The notes: a model not told the origin generated them from the sequence alone. A stretch of 64,000 nt of DNA from Gilichinskyi gelida (GCA_038040385.1 JBBPII010000002.1:248001-312000); one strand, 5' to 3'. Positions 41,062-49,649 are shown, numbered from the stretch's first letter. Program-made: numbers and translations.

Positions 41062-42210
41062 TCACATCTCGATCGCTCGAATGTGTCGGCTGTGACGCTT
41101 GACCCCTGACTGAAAGAACCCGCCGCAGCGCGAGCGTGCGCCGCACGGCGCGCATTCATCGAGATACACGTTCTTCCAGTCAGAGATGGACTGCCGGGCG
41201 TATCGCCACAGCTCCCGAGGGAGGATGCAAAGCTGATGGTTGTAAATGGAAACGTTCATTCCGCCTGCGACCAGTGTGTCGACTGCCTCGCGAAGAGTCT
41301 GACGGTAGTCGTACGGATCGATCCACACCTCTTCCAGATTCTTGTGCACGAACCCGAACATCTCGAGACCCATGAGCGCCACGTGCGCCGCGAATGGCAG
41401 GTTGCGCGCGATGAACTCCGCGAGGCGGACCAGGCGAGGGATCGTCTGTCGGTGAAGGACGACCCTGATCTCGACGGGAACGTCATACCGGGCAAGGTGG
41501 TGGAGGCCGAGCACCGTTTCTTCAAACGCGCCCGCGGCCTGAACGATGTAGTCGTGCTCGAAATCCACGTCCGAGTAGAGTGGGATGCCGAGCATGAGAT
41601 CTGGGTGGCCGACGCTCGCGACCCGCTGGGCGAATCGCCGGTAATAAAACATGCGGCCGTTCGTCAGCACATGAAGCGCGGTCCGCGGAAGTTTCTCTCT
41701 GATGTTGATGAGGAGCCGGATGAAGTCGTCTTTGAACAGGGTCGGCTCTCCGCCTGTAATTCCCAGCTCGGCCGTATCGGCGTCGATCAGTTCGACGAGG
41801 CGCAAATGCTCGGTGATGCGATTCTGATCGTCGACAGGTTTCGGCGGCTGTGAGCACATGAGGCAATAGCTGTTGCACTGCTCCGTCATGAGAATCGTGT
41901 TGTGGGGCGATGAGCGGCGGTACAGCACGCGCGTCCATCCATTGGGCGCAATCGCCACGACATCCCCGTCAGCCAGGTAGCCGAGTTCTGGAACGCCCCA
42001 TGCCGCCGGCACGCTCGCTTCGCGAACGCCCTCTTCCGAATTCGGCAGAAGCCACGCCGCGAAACCCGTGAGCTCCGGCGGCGCCTGCCCATTCGGTGAG
42101 AGGAAAATCTCGTCCCGACGGCATACACGATCCTCCGTCGGACGTGTGGTCACTCGGCCAATGACCGGCTGCGTCAGGTTCAGCACCTTTGCGTGAGCCG
42201 CTAGCTTCAT
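41062..42210 (-). CDS. hxsC: His-Xaa-Ser system radical SAM maturase HxsC
   Basis: 382 residues. Radical SAM cluster motif CNSYCLMC (about 110-117), then GITGGEPTLF (about 152), typical of peptide-modifying enzymes. The C-terminus has CAPCGARSRCGGFFQSG, an auxiliary cluster-type cysteine set. In the HXS system HxsB and HxsC are paired radical SAM enzymes thought to modify HxsA. It is the last gene of the operon; its ATG overlaps the hxsB stop. Confidence 0.9.
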   Translation of the reverse strand: MKLAAHAKVLNLTQPVIGRVTTRPTEDRVCRRDEIFLSPNGQAPPELTGFAAWLLPNSEEGVREASVPAAWGVPELGYLADGDVVAIAPNGWTRVLYRRSSPHNTILMTEQCNSYCLMCSQPPKPVDDQNRITEHLRLVELIDADTAELGITGGEPTLFKDDFIRLLINIREKLPRTALHVLTNGRMFYYRRFAQRVASVGHPDLMLGIPLYSDVDFEHDYIVQAAGAFEETVLGLHHLARYDVPVEIRVVLHRQTIPRLVRLAEFIARNLPFAAHVALMGLEMFGFVHKNLEEVWIDPYDYRQTLREAVDTLVAGGMNVSIYNHQLCILPRELWRYARQSISDWKNVYLDECAPCGARSRCGGFFQSGVKRHSRHIRAIEM

Positions 42211-43694
42211 GCGGAGGCCTCGAGCTCTGTCATCGGGACGTTCATCACCCAGGCCGAGAAGATTTTCCGGACGTCCGCATCGCTTTCGTAGAGATTCAGA
42301 AGGTGGCGAAAGAGAAAGTCATGTTTCCGATGAAAATCACTCGTCGGCCGATGTCCGACGAGATCGCCGCCTGTCGCGTAGTTCAGCACCGGGTCGGCGC
42401 CGCACCACGGCAGAAACGCGCAATCCGCGCATCCCGGCCACGACTCGATCACCGACTCCGCGACAATCTCCCGCAGCGCGCGGCCGCCAAAGATGTCTTC
42501 GTACCGATCCTCGAGCACATTGCCGAGGCGGAATCGCCGGTCGCCCATTTCCGCCAGCATCCGCGACTCGTCTGATGCGTAAACGTCGCCGTCGTAGTTA
42601 TAGACGGCGACCGCGATCCCCGCGCCGGCCGGCGACTGGAGATCCACGTATCCGGTTCCGAACGGGGTGAGCATTCTCGTGAGCAGGATCTGCGCGTAGG
42701 TCTCGACGAGTGAGCGTCCAGCCCGATTGATCTCCAGGATTCTGTGAAGCGCGCGCACGTAGAACATCAAGTACTCGTCGACTGAATACCCGATGCGATT
42801 TGCGGCCTTTTTGGCGAATCCATACGGACTGAGGGGTCGGAGAAAGATGGACGAAAAGCCTTGGCGCACGTATTCATCGACGATCGCTTCCGGCTCTTCC
42901 AGGCTCCGGCGCGTGGCAGTCATTAGCGCGGCGACCGAGTCGTGGCCGAGCACCTCACGGGCGTGCGACAGTCCCTCGATCGTGCGTGCGTAGCTGTCGC
43001 TTCCCGGTCGCGGCCGATTAGCGTTGTGGATGGCCTCGGGGCCGTCGAGCGAAGTCGAAACGCAGACGCGATAATCTCGGAAGAAGTGGAGCATCTCGTC
43101 GGTGACCATCGCCAGATTCGTCGTCACTACGAAGTCGACCTCCTTCTCGACACTCCTTATGCGGGCTTCGGCGGTTTCGACGATCTCTCGAATGCGCTCG
43201 AAATTGAGTAGGGGCTCGCCCCCCTGAAATTCGATTTTGACGCGCGGGGACGGCGATCGAAATACGAGATCGAGCGCGCGATCGGCCGTCTCGCGGCTCA
43301 TGTCGAAGCGCTCACGATCCGCGCTCACGCGCGAGACTTGGCAGTAGCCGCACGAGTGCTCGCACCGAAGCGTGACGACGAAGATGTGGAGGGCGGTGAA
43401 GTCGGCGAGTGACGACTTCTTCGTACGATACTTCGTCGCCAGGAGCCCGAACGGGGCGAGCGCATCCGAGTCGAAGAGGAAATGCTTTCCCTTCAGATCG
43501 GCGTACACAGCGGAGGAAGTCGGCAGCCGCTTGCCCACGAAGTCGTCGAAGTCTTCCTGCGAGAGGAAGAGGTGCTCGCCAACTTCGTTCACCGCGAGAA
43601 TGCGGTGCTCGAATCGCGTGAACCGAAACGGAAAGAAGCGATAGGTTCCGCTCGGCCGGTAGTGCTCGCGACCGTGAAATCCTTTTCCTACCAC
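42207..43694 (-). CDS. hxsB: His-Xaa-Ser system radical SAM maturase HxsB
   Basis: 495 residues. Radical SAM motif CEHSCGYC (about 108-115), EFQGGEPLLNFERI (about 153-166), and a SPASM region near the C-terminus with CADCAFLPWCGADPVLNYATG (about 429). SPASM domains hold extra Fe-S clusters used in peptide modification. The start overlaps the end of the small HxsD-like gene by 7 bases and the stop overlaps hxsC. It fits the HxsB family in length, motifs and context. Confidence 0.92.
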   Translation of the reverse strand: MVGKGFHGREHYRPSGTYRFFPFRFTRFEHRILAVNEVGEHLFLSQEDFDDFVGKRLPTSSAVYADLKGKHFLFDSDALAPFGLLATKYRTKKSSLADFTALHIFVVTLRCEHSCGYCQVSRVSADRERFDMSRETADRALDLVFRSPSPRVKIEFQGGEPLLNFERIREIVETAEARIRSVEKEVDFVVTTNLAMVTDEMLHFFRDYRVCVSTSLDGPEAIHNANRPRPGSDSYARTIEGLSHAREVLGHDSVAALMTATRRSLEEPEAIVDEYVRQGFSSIFLRPLSPYGFAKKAANRIGYSVDEYLMFYVRALHRILEINRAGRSLVETYAQILLTRMLTPFGTGYVDLQSPAGAGIAVAVYNYDGDVYASDESRMLAEMGDRRFRLGNVLEDRYEDIFGGRALREIVAESVIESWPGCADCAFLPWCGADPVLNYATGGDLVGHRPTSDFHRKHDFLFRHLLNLYESDADVRKIFSAWVMNVPMTELEASA

Positions 43695-43915
43695 CGAGAG
43701 AGCTCCATGCGATCTTCCATCGACGCGGCGAGCGCGTAGTTGAGAAAGTACCGGCCGAGCTCCGCATCATCTCCTTCGGAATGCGGCGCAAGCTCTAGGC
43801 GAAAGTTCGCGCCAATCTCCGTGATTCGGCATTCACAGAATGCATTGAACGCCTCGGCCGTCAACCGAAGGGCGGGGAGTACGTAGATGAGCCGCGGCAG
43901 GTCCGCTGCGATCAT
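43688..43915 (-). CDS. small HxsD-like protein between hxsD and hxsB
   Basis: 75 residues. It has the look of a shortened HxsD: a beta segment (ITEIGANFRLELAP) then YFLNYALAASMEDR, comparable with FANALVDERVRR in the neighbouring HxsD. It overlaps hxsD by 4 bases and hxsB by 7. It may be a second precursor-recognition or chaperone protein. The relationship to HxsD is my inference from pattern only. Confidence 0.6.
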   Translation of the reverse strand: MIAADLPRLIYVLPALRLTAEAFNAFCECRITEIGANFRLELAPHSEGDDAELGRYFLNYALAASMEDRMELSRW

Positions 43916-44280
43916 TGCGCGATTCTCCGAGGGTCGTCGTGGTAATCCGCCTCGGTTCCGGAGTCGTCGAGAAGATCGGCCGCTGCCAAGGCCTCCGCGA
44001 CGAGGAGTTCGCGAACGGATCGAGTTTCCGCCGCAATGTCACGGCGCACGCGTTCGTCCACCAGGGCGTTGGCGAAACGTCCGGCGACCTCCGCTGCCTG
44101 CGCCTCGGAATCCTTGACAGTCAAATAGACGTCGACTGAATTTGCCTCCCGTTGTGCGACATACACAAAGTACTCGCCGGTAAAGCGATAAAGGACACGA
44201 AAGAGTGCTTCGGATGTGTAGACGCCGAGGTCCACGGACATGACGGCGGAGTGCGCGACATCATCGGGATAGCGGATCAT
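43912..44280 (-). CDS. hxsD: His-Xaa-Ser system protein HxsD
   Basis: 122 residues. VDLGVYTSEALFRVLYRFTG (about 16-35), then the family core FANALVDERVRRDIAAETRS (about 68-87) and VRELLVAEAL. The protein usually accompanies HxsB/HxsC and has no catalytic motif. It may be a peptide-binding scaffold. Genes before and after are within 10 bases or overlap. Confidence 0.82.
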   Translation of the reverse strand: MIRYPDDVAHSAVMSVDLGVYTSEALFRVLYRFTGEYFVYVAQREANSVDVYLTVKDSEAQAAEVAGRFANALVDERVRRDIAAETRSVRELLVAEALAAADLLDDSGTEADYHDDPRRIAQ

Positions 44281-44289
44281 GAGAGTCTC

Positions 44290-45318
44290 CTACCGGGCGG
44301 CGAGGACGACGTTGTCGAAGATCGCCATTCCGGGAAAAGCGGCCGGTCGATCGGAGCCTGCTTCGATGACGATTGCCACCGTGCCGAGGGGCAGTTCGGA
44401 AGGGACGCGATATTGCGCTTTCCACGTCACGCCGTCCGGACTCGTCTCCCACATGAAAAGGTCCGCGACGCCGCTCATGCGGAGGCGCCAGTAACGGTGC
44501 TGCTTCGAGTCATAGGCCACCCGTTTCTCGGAGCGCTCGCTGTTGAATATCGCGACGCATCGCAACTCACCGCTCGAGGCGATAAAGCCGTACCAGTTCG
44601 CCGCATCCCTCGCGATCGCAAACGTCGCGGTCGCGTTCTCGTTCGGGATGTCCGCCACCTCGACCGAGAGCACCGCGCTTCTCATGTCGAACTGCTGCCG
44701 CGAGACGTATCCGTTGAAGTGGGGTCCAGCGACTAGTTCGCGCGGCTTGATCTCCAGCCGCCCGCCTGTTTCTCGCATCTCGACCTGCCGGTCATGGCTC
44801 GAAATGGGGTGGAGAAGAACGGCCGTACGCCATGTTTCCGCCGACGGCGCGTTGTCCCCGAAGGCATCGACGAGGATCTTCGCCGGCGTTCTTGGTGAAG
44901 TCGAGGGAGCCGCCACCGCCGCCGGCGGCGAAGCCGGACGCGGGACCGGAGCGGGCGCGGGTACCGGAGCAGGCACGGCCGTCGCCGAGTAATGCGAATA
45001 GTGAGTTCCGGACCTGTGCGATGCATGAGAGCTATGGCTTCGGTGCGATGAGTGGCTGCTGTGAGATCGATGCTGGGCGAAGACGATCTGAAGCGCCGCC
45101 TTGGCACGTTTCAGGACGTACTTGCCGCCGAACTTCTTCACCTCAGCGTCCGGCACGAAGGCCGGCACGGCGTTCACCGGCACCCGCGGCTCGCCTGCGG
45201 TTGTCGGCGCGGCGGCGAGCGTGAAAATGCCGAGGCCTAGCGTTACGCGCTGCAAGAGGCGCTCACCCGCTCCAGACGCCTTTTCGCGGATCTTCCGCAC
45301 CCAGATAGGAAACGGCAT
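44290..45318 (-). CDS. hxsA: His-Xaa-Ser repeat protein HxsA with C-terminal lectin-like domain
   Basis: 342 residues. An N-terminal hydrophobic segment (about 24-40), then about residues 83-103 with HRSHSSHSSHRSHSSHASHR, seven H-x-S units, the hallmark and likely modified region of HxsA. A Pro/Ala linker (about 113-143) leads to a DUF1349-like beta-sandwich (about 150-342: FAIARDAANWYGFIASSGEL, WRLRMSGVADLFMWETSPDG). GTGGAGG lies 6 bases before the ATG. First gene of the operon. The lectin-like domain suggests a modified peptide displayed on a carbohydrate-binding carrier. Confidence 0.88.
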   Translation of the reverse strand: MPFPIWVRKIREKASGAGERLLQRVTLGLGIFTLAAAPTTAGEPRVPVNAVPAFVPDAEVKKFGGKYVLKRAKAALQIVFAQHRSHSSHSSHRSHSSHASHRSGTHYSHYSATAVPAPVPAPAPVPRPASPPAAVAAPSTSPRTPAKILVDAFGDNAPSAETWRTAVLLHPISSHDRQVEMRETGGRLEIKPRELVAGPHFNGYVSRQQFDMRSAVLSVEVADIPNENATATFAIARDAANWYGFIASSGELRCVAIFNSERSEKRVAYDSKQHRYWRLRMSGVADLFMWETSPDGVTWKAQYRVPSELPLGTVAIVIEAGSDRPAAFPGMAIFDNVVLAAR

Positions 45319-45331
45319 GTCATCCTCCACG

Positions 45332-45358
45332 TGAAACGAACGTACTCGTCCCGTTTCA
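45332..45358. promoter_or_regulatory. inverted repeat upstream of hxsA
   Basis: TGAAACG (45332-45338) and CGTTTCA (45352-45358), 13 bases apart, lie 14 bases upstream of the hxsA start and 36 bases upstream of the divergent channel gene. The site suits a dimeric repressor acting on hxsA, or a hairpin in the hxs leader. No regulator gene is adjacent. Confidence 0.4.
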
Positions 45359-45393
45359 GCAGACACTTTCCCGCGAAAAAGGTGTCGTTAGAT

Positions 45394-46130
45394 ATGCAGG
45401 TGACCAAACCCGCCGCCGCCCCCGTCTACCAGCTCTTCATGCTCGGGCTGTGCGTGCTTGCGCTCGCCGCGATCGTCGTCCAGCACGCCTTCCGTCTCGA
45501 TCCTGAGGTGGAGATCGTTCTCGACCGCGCCGACTTCGTCATTTGCATTGGATTCGCGATCGATTTCCTGGTGACGCTGTGGCGCGCGCCGAATCGGTGG
45601 CGGTATCTGGCGACGTGGGGTTGGCTCGACCTTCTCTCTTCCATTCCGACTTTCCAGATCGCGCGGTGGGGACGGCTGGCGCGCATCGCACGGATTCTGC
45701 GCGTCTTGCGAGGCTTGCGCGCGACCCGGCTGCTCACGGGGGTCATTCTGCGCAAGCGCAGCCAGTCGCCTTCGCCGCCGCCGGGTTGCTCGCGCTGCTC
45801 TTCGTCATCGCCGGCAGCACCGCCATCCTTCATTTCGAGACCCTGCCGGAATCGAACATCCACACCGCCGACGATGCCATCTGGTGGGCGATCAGCACGA
45901 TTACCACCGTCGGATACGGCGATCGCTATCCGGTGACGACTGAGGGACGAGTGGTGGCGGCGCTGCTGATGATCGCCGGCGTCGGATTGTTCGGCACCTT
46001 ATTGGCGACGCTCGCGGCGTGGTTCCTGAGGCCGGAAGAGGAGGCCACGAACGCCGAGCTCGCGGAGCTGCGCGCGGAGATCGCCGCCCTCCGCGAGGCG
46101 GTGGAGCGTCTCGCCCCTAAAACGTCTTGA
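45394..46130 (+). pseudogene. voltage-gated-type K+ channel with one frameshift
   Basis: About 245 residues if repaired. S1-S4-like helices, the last rich in arginine (GRLARIARILRVLRGLRATR), then the pore helix and selectivity filter TTVGYGDRYPV and a C-terminal coiled coil (NAELAELRAEIAALREAVERL). Near 45770 the frame changes: ILRKRSQS continues one frame over as VAFAAAGLLALLFVIAG, consistent with one lost base. Unrepaired, the pore is lost. It may be real decay or a sequencing error. Confidence 0.78.
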
Positions 46131-46296
46131 TCCAATACAGCCCCGTGCCCGGGATGCTGAACGACACGTACCACCGACCTTGCGCGTTGCGGCCGACGCG
46201 GAAACCCGGCAGGCGGACGCTGGTCCCGATGCCGCGCCGGGTCAGCGAAAAGCGCGCGCGGCCGAGGGCGATGATTTTTCGGAAGCGCCAGCCCAC
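46117..46296 (-). CDS. DUF4236-like small protein
   Basis: 59 residues from GTG 46296. It starts WRFRKIIALG and continues FSLTRRGIGTSVRLPG, ending FSIPGTGLYWIKTF. The F-R-K start, S-x-R-G-x-G-x-S and S-x-PGTGL are the DUF4236 pattern. It is below the usual 60-residue ORF cut-off. The 3' end overlaps the channel gene by 14 bases, convergently. Function of the family is unknown. Confidence 0.75.
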   Translation of the reverse strand: MGWRFRKIIALGRARFSLTRRGIGTSVRLPGFRVGRNAQGRWYVSFSIPGTGLYWIKTF

Positions 46297-46314
46297 GATG
46301 AAGAAGACACTACA

Positions 46315-47514
46315 TCAGCGCTCTTGTGGGATGAAACGGGCCAGAAACCTTCGCTCCACGTCGTTTTGCGCCAATGCGTGGGCCCGGCGGTAGGCGGCGA
46401 TCGCTTCGTCGGTACGGCCGAGGCGGCGCAGCAGATCGGCGCGCGTGGCGTGCCAGAGGTGGTAGGTCGCCAGCGGCTCCTCCAGCGCGTCGACCAGCGG
46501 GAGGGCGGCGGCGGGGCCGCTGGCGATCGACACGGCGACGGCGCGGTTGAGCGCCACCACCGGCGAGGGGTGCAGCGCGTAGAGCCGCTCGTACAGGCCG
46601 GCGATCTGCGGCCAGTCCGTCTCCTCGGCGCGCGCGGCTTCCGCGTGCACGGCGGCGATCGCCGCTTCCAGCGCGTATGTCCCGGGCGGCGCGCGGCGCA
46701 GCGCGGCGCGGATCAGTCCGAGGCCTTCCTCGATCTGCGCGTGGTCCCAGCGCGAACGGTCCTGGTCCGCCAGGAGGACGAGATCGCCGGCGGCGTCGAC
46801 ACGGGCGGCGCGGCGGGCGTCGGTAAGGAGCATCAGCGCCAGGAGCGCGTCAATCTCCGGCGCGCGCAGCAGCCGCGCCAGCCGGATCGCCTCCGCGCAG
46901 AGCTCGCGCCGCACCAGCGCGTCGCCGGCCGTGGCCGCATACCCCTCGTTGAACACGAGATAGATGACCGCGGCGACGGCGGCGATCCGCTCGGGCAGCT
47001 CCTCGATGGGCGGCACGCGATACGGAATCGCCGCGCCGCGAATCTTCGCCTTGGCCCGGACCAGCCGCTGCGCCATCGTTGTCGCCGGCACCAGGAACGC
47101 GCGCGCGATCTCCTCCGTCTTCAGCCCGCACAGCGTCCGCAGCGTCAGCGCCACCTGCGCCTCGGCGGCGAGCGCGGGGTGGCAGCAGGTGAAGATCAAC
47201 CGCAGTCGCTCGTCGGGCACGGCGTCCTCCTCCTCTGCAAAGTCGACGACGGGCGGGTCGGGCGGCGGCAACTCGACCATTTTCTTGGCCAACCGCGAAC
47301 GCCGCCGGATCTGATCGATCGCGTTGTGCCGCGCCGCGGTGTACAGCCAGGCGCGCGGATTCGCCGGCGCGCCGCGCGCCCACGCCGTCACCGCGCCAGC
47401 GAACGCATCCTGCAGCGCGTCCTCGGCCAGATCGAAGTCGCCGAAGGAGCGGATGAGGGCGGACAGCAGCCGCCCCCACTCGGCGCGAACCAAAGAGTCG
47501 AGATGCTCGGACAC
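46315..47514 (-). CDS. ECF42-type RNA polymerase sigma factor
   Basis: 399 residues. Sigma-2 LAEDALQDAFAGAVTAW (about 29-45), NPRAWLYTAARHNAIDQIRR, sigma-4 LRTLCGLKTEEIARAFLVPA (about 128-147) and MAQRLVRAKAKIR. A long C-terminal TPR-like extension (about 180-399; NRAVAVSIASGPAAALPLVD) replaces an anti-sigma factor as control. The DGPF/YCII gene 3 bases upstream is the usual partner of this sigma group. Confidence 0.93.
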   Translation of the reverse strand: MSEHLDSLVRAEWGRLLSALIRSFGDFDLAEDALQDAFAGAVTAWARGAPANPRAWLYTAARHNAIDQIRRRSRLAKKMVELPPPDPPVVDFAEEEDAVPDERLRLIFTCCHPALAAEAQVALTLRTLCGLKTEEIARAFLVPATTMAQRLVRAKAKIRGAAIPYRVPPIEELPERIAAVAAVIYLVFNEGYAATAGDALVRRELCAEAIRLARLLRAPEIDALLALMLLTDARRAARVDAAGDLVLLADQDRSRWDHAQIEEGLGLIRAALRRAPPGTYALEAAIAAVHAEAARAEETDWPQIAGLYERLYALHPSPVVALNRAVAVSIASGPAAALPLVDALEEPLATYHLWHATRADLLRRLGRTDEAIAAYRRAHALAQNDVERRFLARFIPQER

Positions 47515-47516
47515 GC

Positions 47517-47861
47517 TTACGAGAACGTCATGATCGGACGGACCTCGACCGACCCGCTGCGCGCGCCGGGGATCTTGGCGGCCATGGCGATCGCCGCGTC
47601 GAGATCGGCGGCCTCGACGAGGTAGTAGCCGCCCAACTGCTCCTTGGTCTCGGCGAACGGGCCGTCGGTGGTGAGGCGCTTGCCGTCGCGCACGCGCACC
47701 GTGGTGGCGGTGCCGGTCGGCTGCAGCGCGTTGCCCCCCTGGATGGCGCCTTTGAACTCCTCACCGAACGCGCCGTACCCTTTCATTTCCACATCGGCCG
47801 CGTCCTTGCCCATGGTCGCCCAGCGCTTCTCGTCCTCATAGATGGTCAGCAGATATTGCAT
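47517..47861 (-). CDS. DGPF/YCII-related protein, partner of the ECF42 sigma factor
   Basis: 114 residues. MQYLLTIYEDEKRW, then the namesake DGPFAETKEQLGGYYLVEAA (about 72-91). ATG 47861 has AGGAGG upstream. The family is a small ferredoxin-like fold with unclear activity and is nearly always next to ECF42 sigma genes. Confidence 0.92.
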   Translation of the reverse strand: MQYLLTIYEDEKRWATMGKDAADVEMKGYGAFGEEFKGAIQGGNALQPTGTATTVRVRDGKRLTTDGPFAETKEQLGGYYLVEAADLDAAIAMAAKIPGARSGSVEVRPIMTFS

Positions 47862-47933
47862 GGTGACTTCCTCCTTTGCCTGTAAGGCGAACGGGACCCA
47901 CCGAAATCGACAGGGGGGCAAAGAATTCTAGAA

Positions 47934-48539
47934 CTATCTTCGCCGCGTGCCAGCCCGCTCGGCCAAATCCGCGAACGCCTCGTACGGCTGCGCGCCGCTG
48001 AAGCCGTGGCTGCCGATCACGAAGGTGGGGATGCCCTGCACGCCGGCGGCGCTCGCCTCTTCGCGGATGGCGTCGACGCGCTGGAGGTACTTCGGATCGG
48101 AGCGCGAGCGCTCCACGGCGTCGTCGGACAGGCCCGCGTCGCGCGCCATGGTGCGGAGATCGTCGTCGTTCTCCAGGTCCATACCGTCGCGCCAATGCGC
48201 GTGCATGGCGCGCTGCCGGTACGGCTCGAGCCGCCCCTCCTCCCGCGCCACTTCCCCGAGCGCGAGCGCGCGGCGGGTGTTGGGGATGCGGTCGCGCTGC
48301 GCGAAGTCGTGGACCCCGAATCGCGCGGCGAACTCCTTCATGTACTCCTTCATCCCCTTCAACCGCTCCGGCGGAAAGTACTGGTCGAGGCGCATTCCGC
48401 CCGGCGGCGTCTCCGGATGCAGCTCGAAGCCCCGCCAGTCGAGATCGAGGTCGTATTCGTCGAGCAGCCTGACCAGACTGCTTCGCTCAGCGATGTAGCA
48501 GAACGGTCAGACGAAATCGGAATAGAGAAGGAGGCGCAT
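47934..48539 (-). CDS. DsbA/FrnE-like oxidoreductase with UPFC active site, probable selenoprotein
   Basis: 202 codons with an in-frame TGA at codon 11 (48509-48507). MRLLLYSDFV precedes and PFCYIAERSSLVRLLDEYD follows, so the expected C-P-F-C reads UGA-P-F-C. The rest is a full FrnE-type thioredoxin fold with helical insert and cis-Pro region (QGIPTFVIGSHGFSGAQPYE, about 164-183). GGMRLDQYFPPERL, sometimes a false start, is internal. A strong hairpin containing the UGA supports selenocysteine insertion. The UxxC protein would be a thiol-disulfide enzyme. Confidence 0.82.
48469..48510 (-). promoter_or_regulatory. candidate bacterial SECIS hairpin of the DsbA-like gene
   Basis: Minus strand: CTGACC (containing the UGA) pairs with GGTCAG; after a 3x3 internal loop CTGCT pairs with AGCAG; after a 3-base bulge TCGC pairs with GCGA around loop TGA. 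That is 15 base pairs in three stacked stems. The apical loop begins 17 bases after the UGA and has G in its first two positions, within the known bacterial SECIS range. Confidence 0.65.
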
Positions 48540-48587
48540 GCCGGAGAGCGTGCAAGAAGCGGCGCAGGGCACGCTACACTCCCTCCC

Positions 48588-49007
48588 TTGAAACGCGTTC
48601 TCCTCTACGGCGCGGCCGGCGGAGCGCTCATCGCGCTGCTGAAGCTCATCGAGTACAAGCACTTCGTCCACGCCTATCCGGCGGAGCTGTACGGCGGGCT
48701 CCTGGCGCTGATCTTCACCGCGGTCGGCGTCTACGTCGGCCTCCGGTGGACGCGGCCGAAGCCGGCGGCGGCCGTCCCGAAGCACGTGCCCGCCGAGGAG
48801 ACGCTGAAGGGGCTGGGAATCACCCCGCGGGAGTACGAGATCCTTTGCCTCATCGCGCAGGGGATGAGCAACCGGGAGATCGGCGAGAAACTCTTCGTGT
48901 CGGAGAACACGGTGAAGACGCACTCCTCGCGCCTGTTCGACAAGATGGACGTCGGACGGCGGGTCCAGGCGGTCCAGAAGGCCCGCCAGCTCGGTCTGAT
49001 CCCGTAA
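48588..49007 (+). CDS. membrane-anchored LuxR-type transcriptional regulator
   Basis: 139 residues from TTG 48588 (MKRVLLYG). Two hydrophobic helices (about 2-17, 34-51), then a LuxR helix-turn-helix: LTPREYEILCLIAQG-type ITPREYEILCLIAQGMSNRE and VSENTVKTHSSRLFDKM (about 75-120). TACACT at 48574-48579 ends 8 bases before the TTG, so the mRNA may be leaderless. It may control the neighbouring DUF4199 gene. Confidence 0.82.
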   Translation: MKRVLLYGAAGGALIALLKLIEYKHFVHAYPAELYGGLLALIFTAVGVYVGLRWTRPKPAAAVPKHVPAEETLKGLGITPREYEILCLIAQGMSNREIGEKLFVSENTVKTHSSRLFDKMDVGRRVQAVQKARQLGLIP

Positions 49008-49096
49008 ACGAAAGGATGACCCCCAAAAATCACCCGAACGGATGACGACGGCGGCCCGGGGGCGGCGCTACGTTGCGTCGAAAACAGGAGGATCTG

Positions 49097-49630
49097 ATGA
49101 AGAGAATCGTTTGGACGTTCGGGTTGATCGCGGGAGCCGTCCTGGCCGCGATGGTGGTGGCGATGGTGCCGCTCTGCATGAGCGGGGATGTCGATCTCGA
49201 CAAGAGCGAGATCGTCGGCTACGCGTCGATGGTGTTGGCGTTCGTGATGGTGTTCGTCGGCATCCGCTCGTATCGGGAGAACGCCGGCGGCGGCGCGATC
49301 ACCTTCGGCCGCGCCTTCAAGGTGGGCATCGTCATCACCCTGATCGCTTGCGCGGTGTACGTCGTAACGTGGGAGATCGTCTATTTCAACTTCTTCCCCG
49401 ATTTTGGCGAGAAGTACGCTGCGCACGTCGTCAAGAAGATGCAGACCGAGGGGGCGACCGCGGCGGCGGTGGCGAAGAAGCAGCAGGAACTGATCGAGTT
49501 CGGGAAGCTCTACAAGAATCCGCTGATCAACGCCGGTATCACCTTCATGGAAGTCTTCCCCGTCGGCCTGATCGTGACGCTCATCTCGGCGGCGATCCTG
49601 CGCAGGCGGTACGCGCCGGCCGTCGCCTAG
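49097..49630 (+). CDS. DUF4199 membrane protein
   Basis: 177 residues with four hydrophobic helices (about 5-26, 38-54, 76-98, 150-170). ITFGRAFKVGIVITLIACAV and YFNFFPDFGEKY match the DUF4199 family of unknown function. AGGAGG lies 5 bases before the ATG. A membrane LuxR regulator precedes it, a recurring association. Confidence 0.82.
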   Translation: MKRIVWTFGLIAGAVLAAMVVAMVPLCMSGDVDLDKSEIVGYASMVLAFVMVFVGIRSYRENAGGGAITFGRAFKVGIVITLIACAVYVVTWEIVYFNFFPDFGEKYAAHVVKKMQTEGATAAAVAKKQQELIEFGKLYKNPLINAGITFMEVFPVGLIVTLISAAILRRRYAPAVA

Positions 49631-49649
49631 CCGCGATATCGTACGGGTC

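Noticed and set aside
47934..48395. A 153-residue DsbA-like protein starting at the internal Met 48395
   Set aside because: It would lack the first strand and the whole active site. The frame continues to MRLLLYSDFV through one UGA at the cysteine position.
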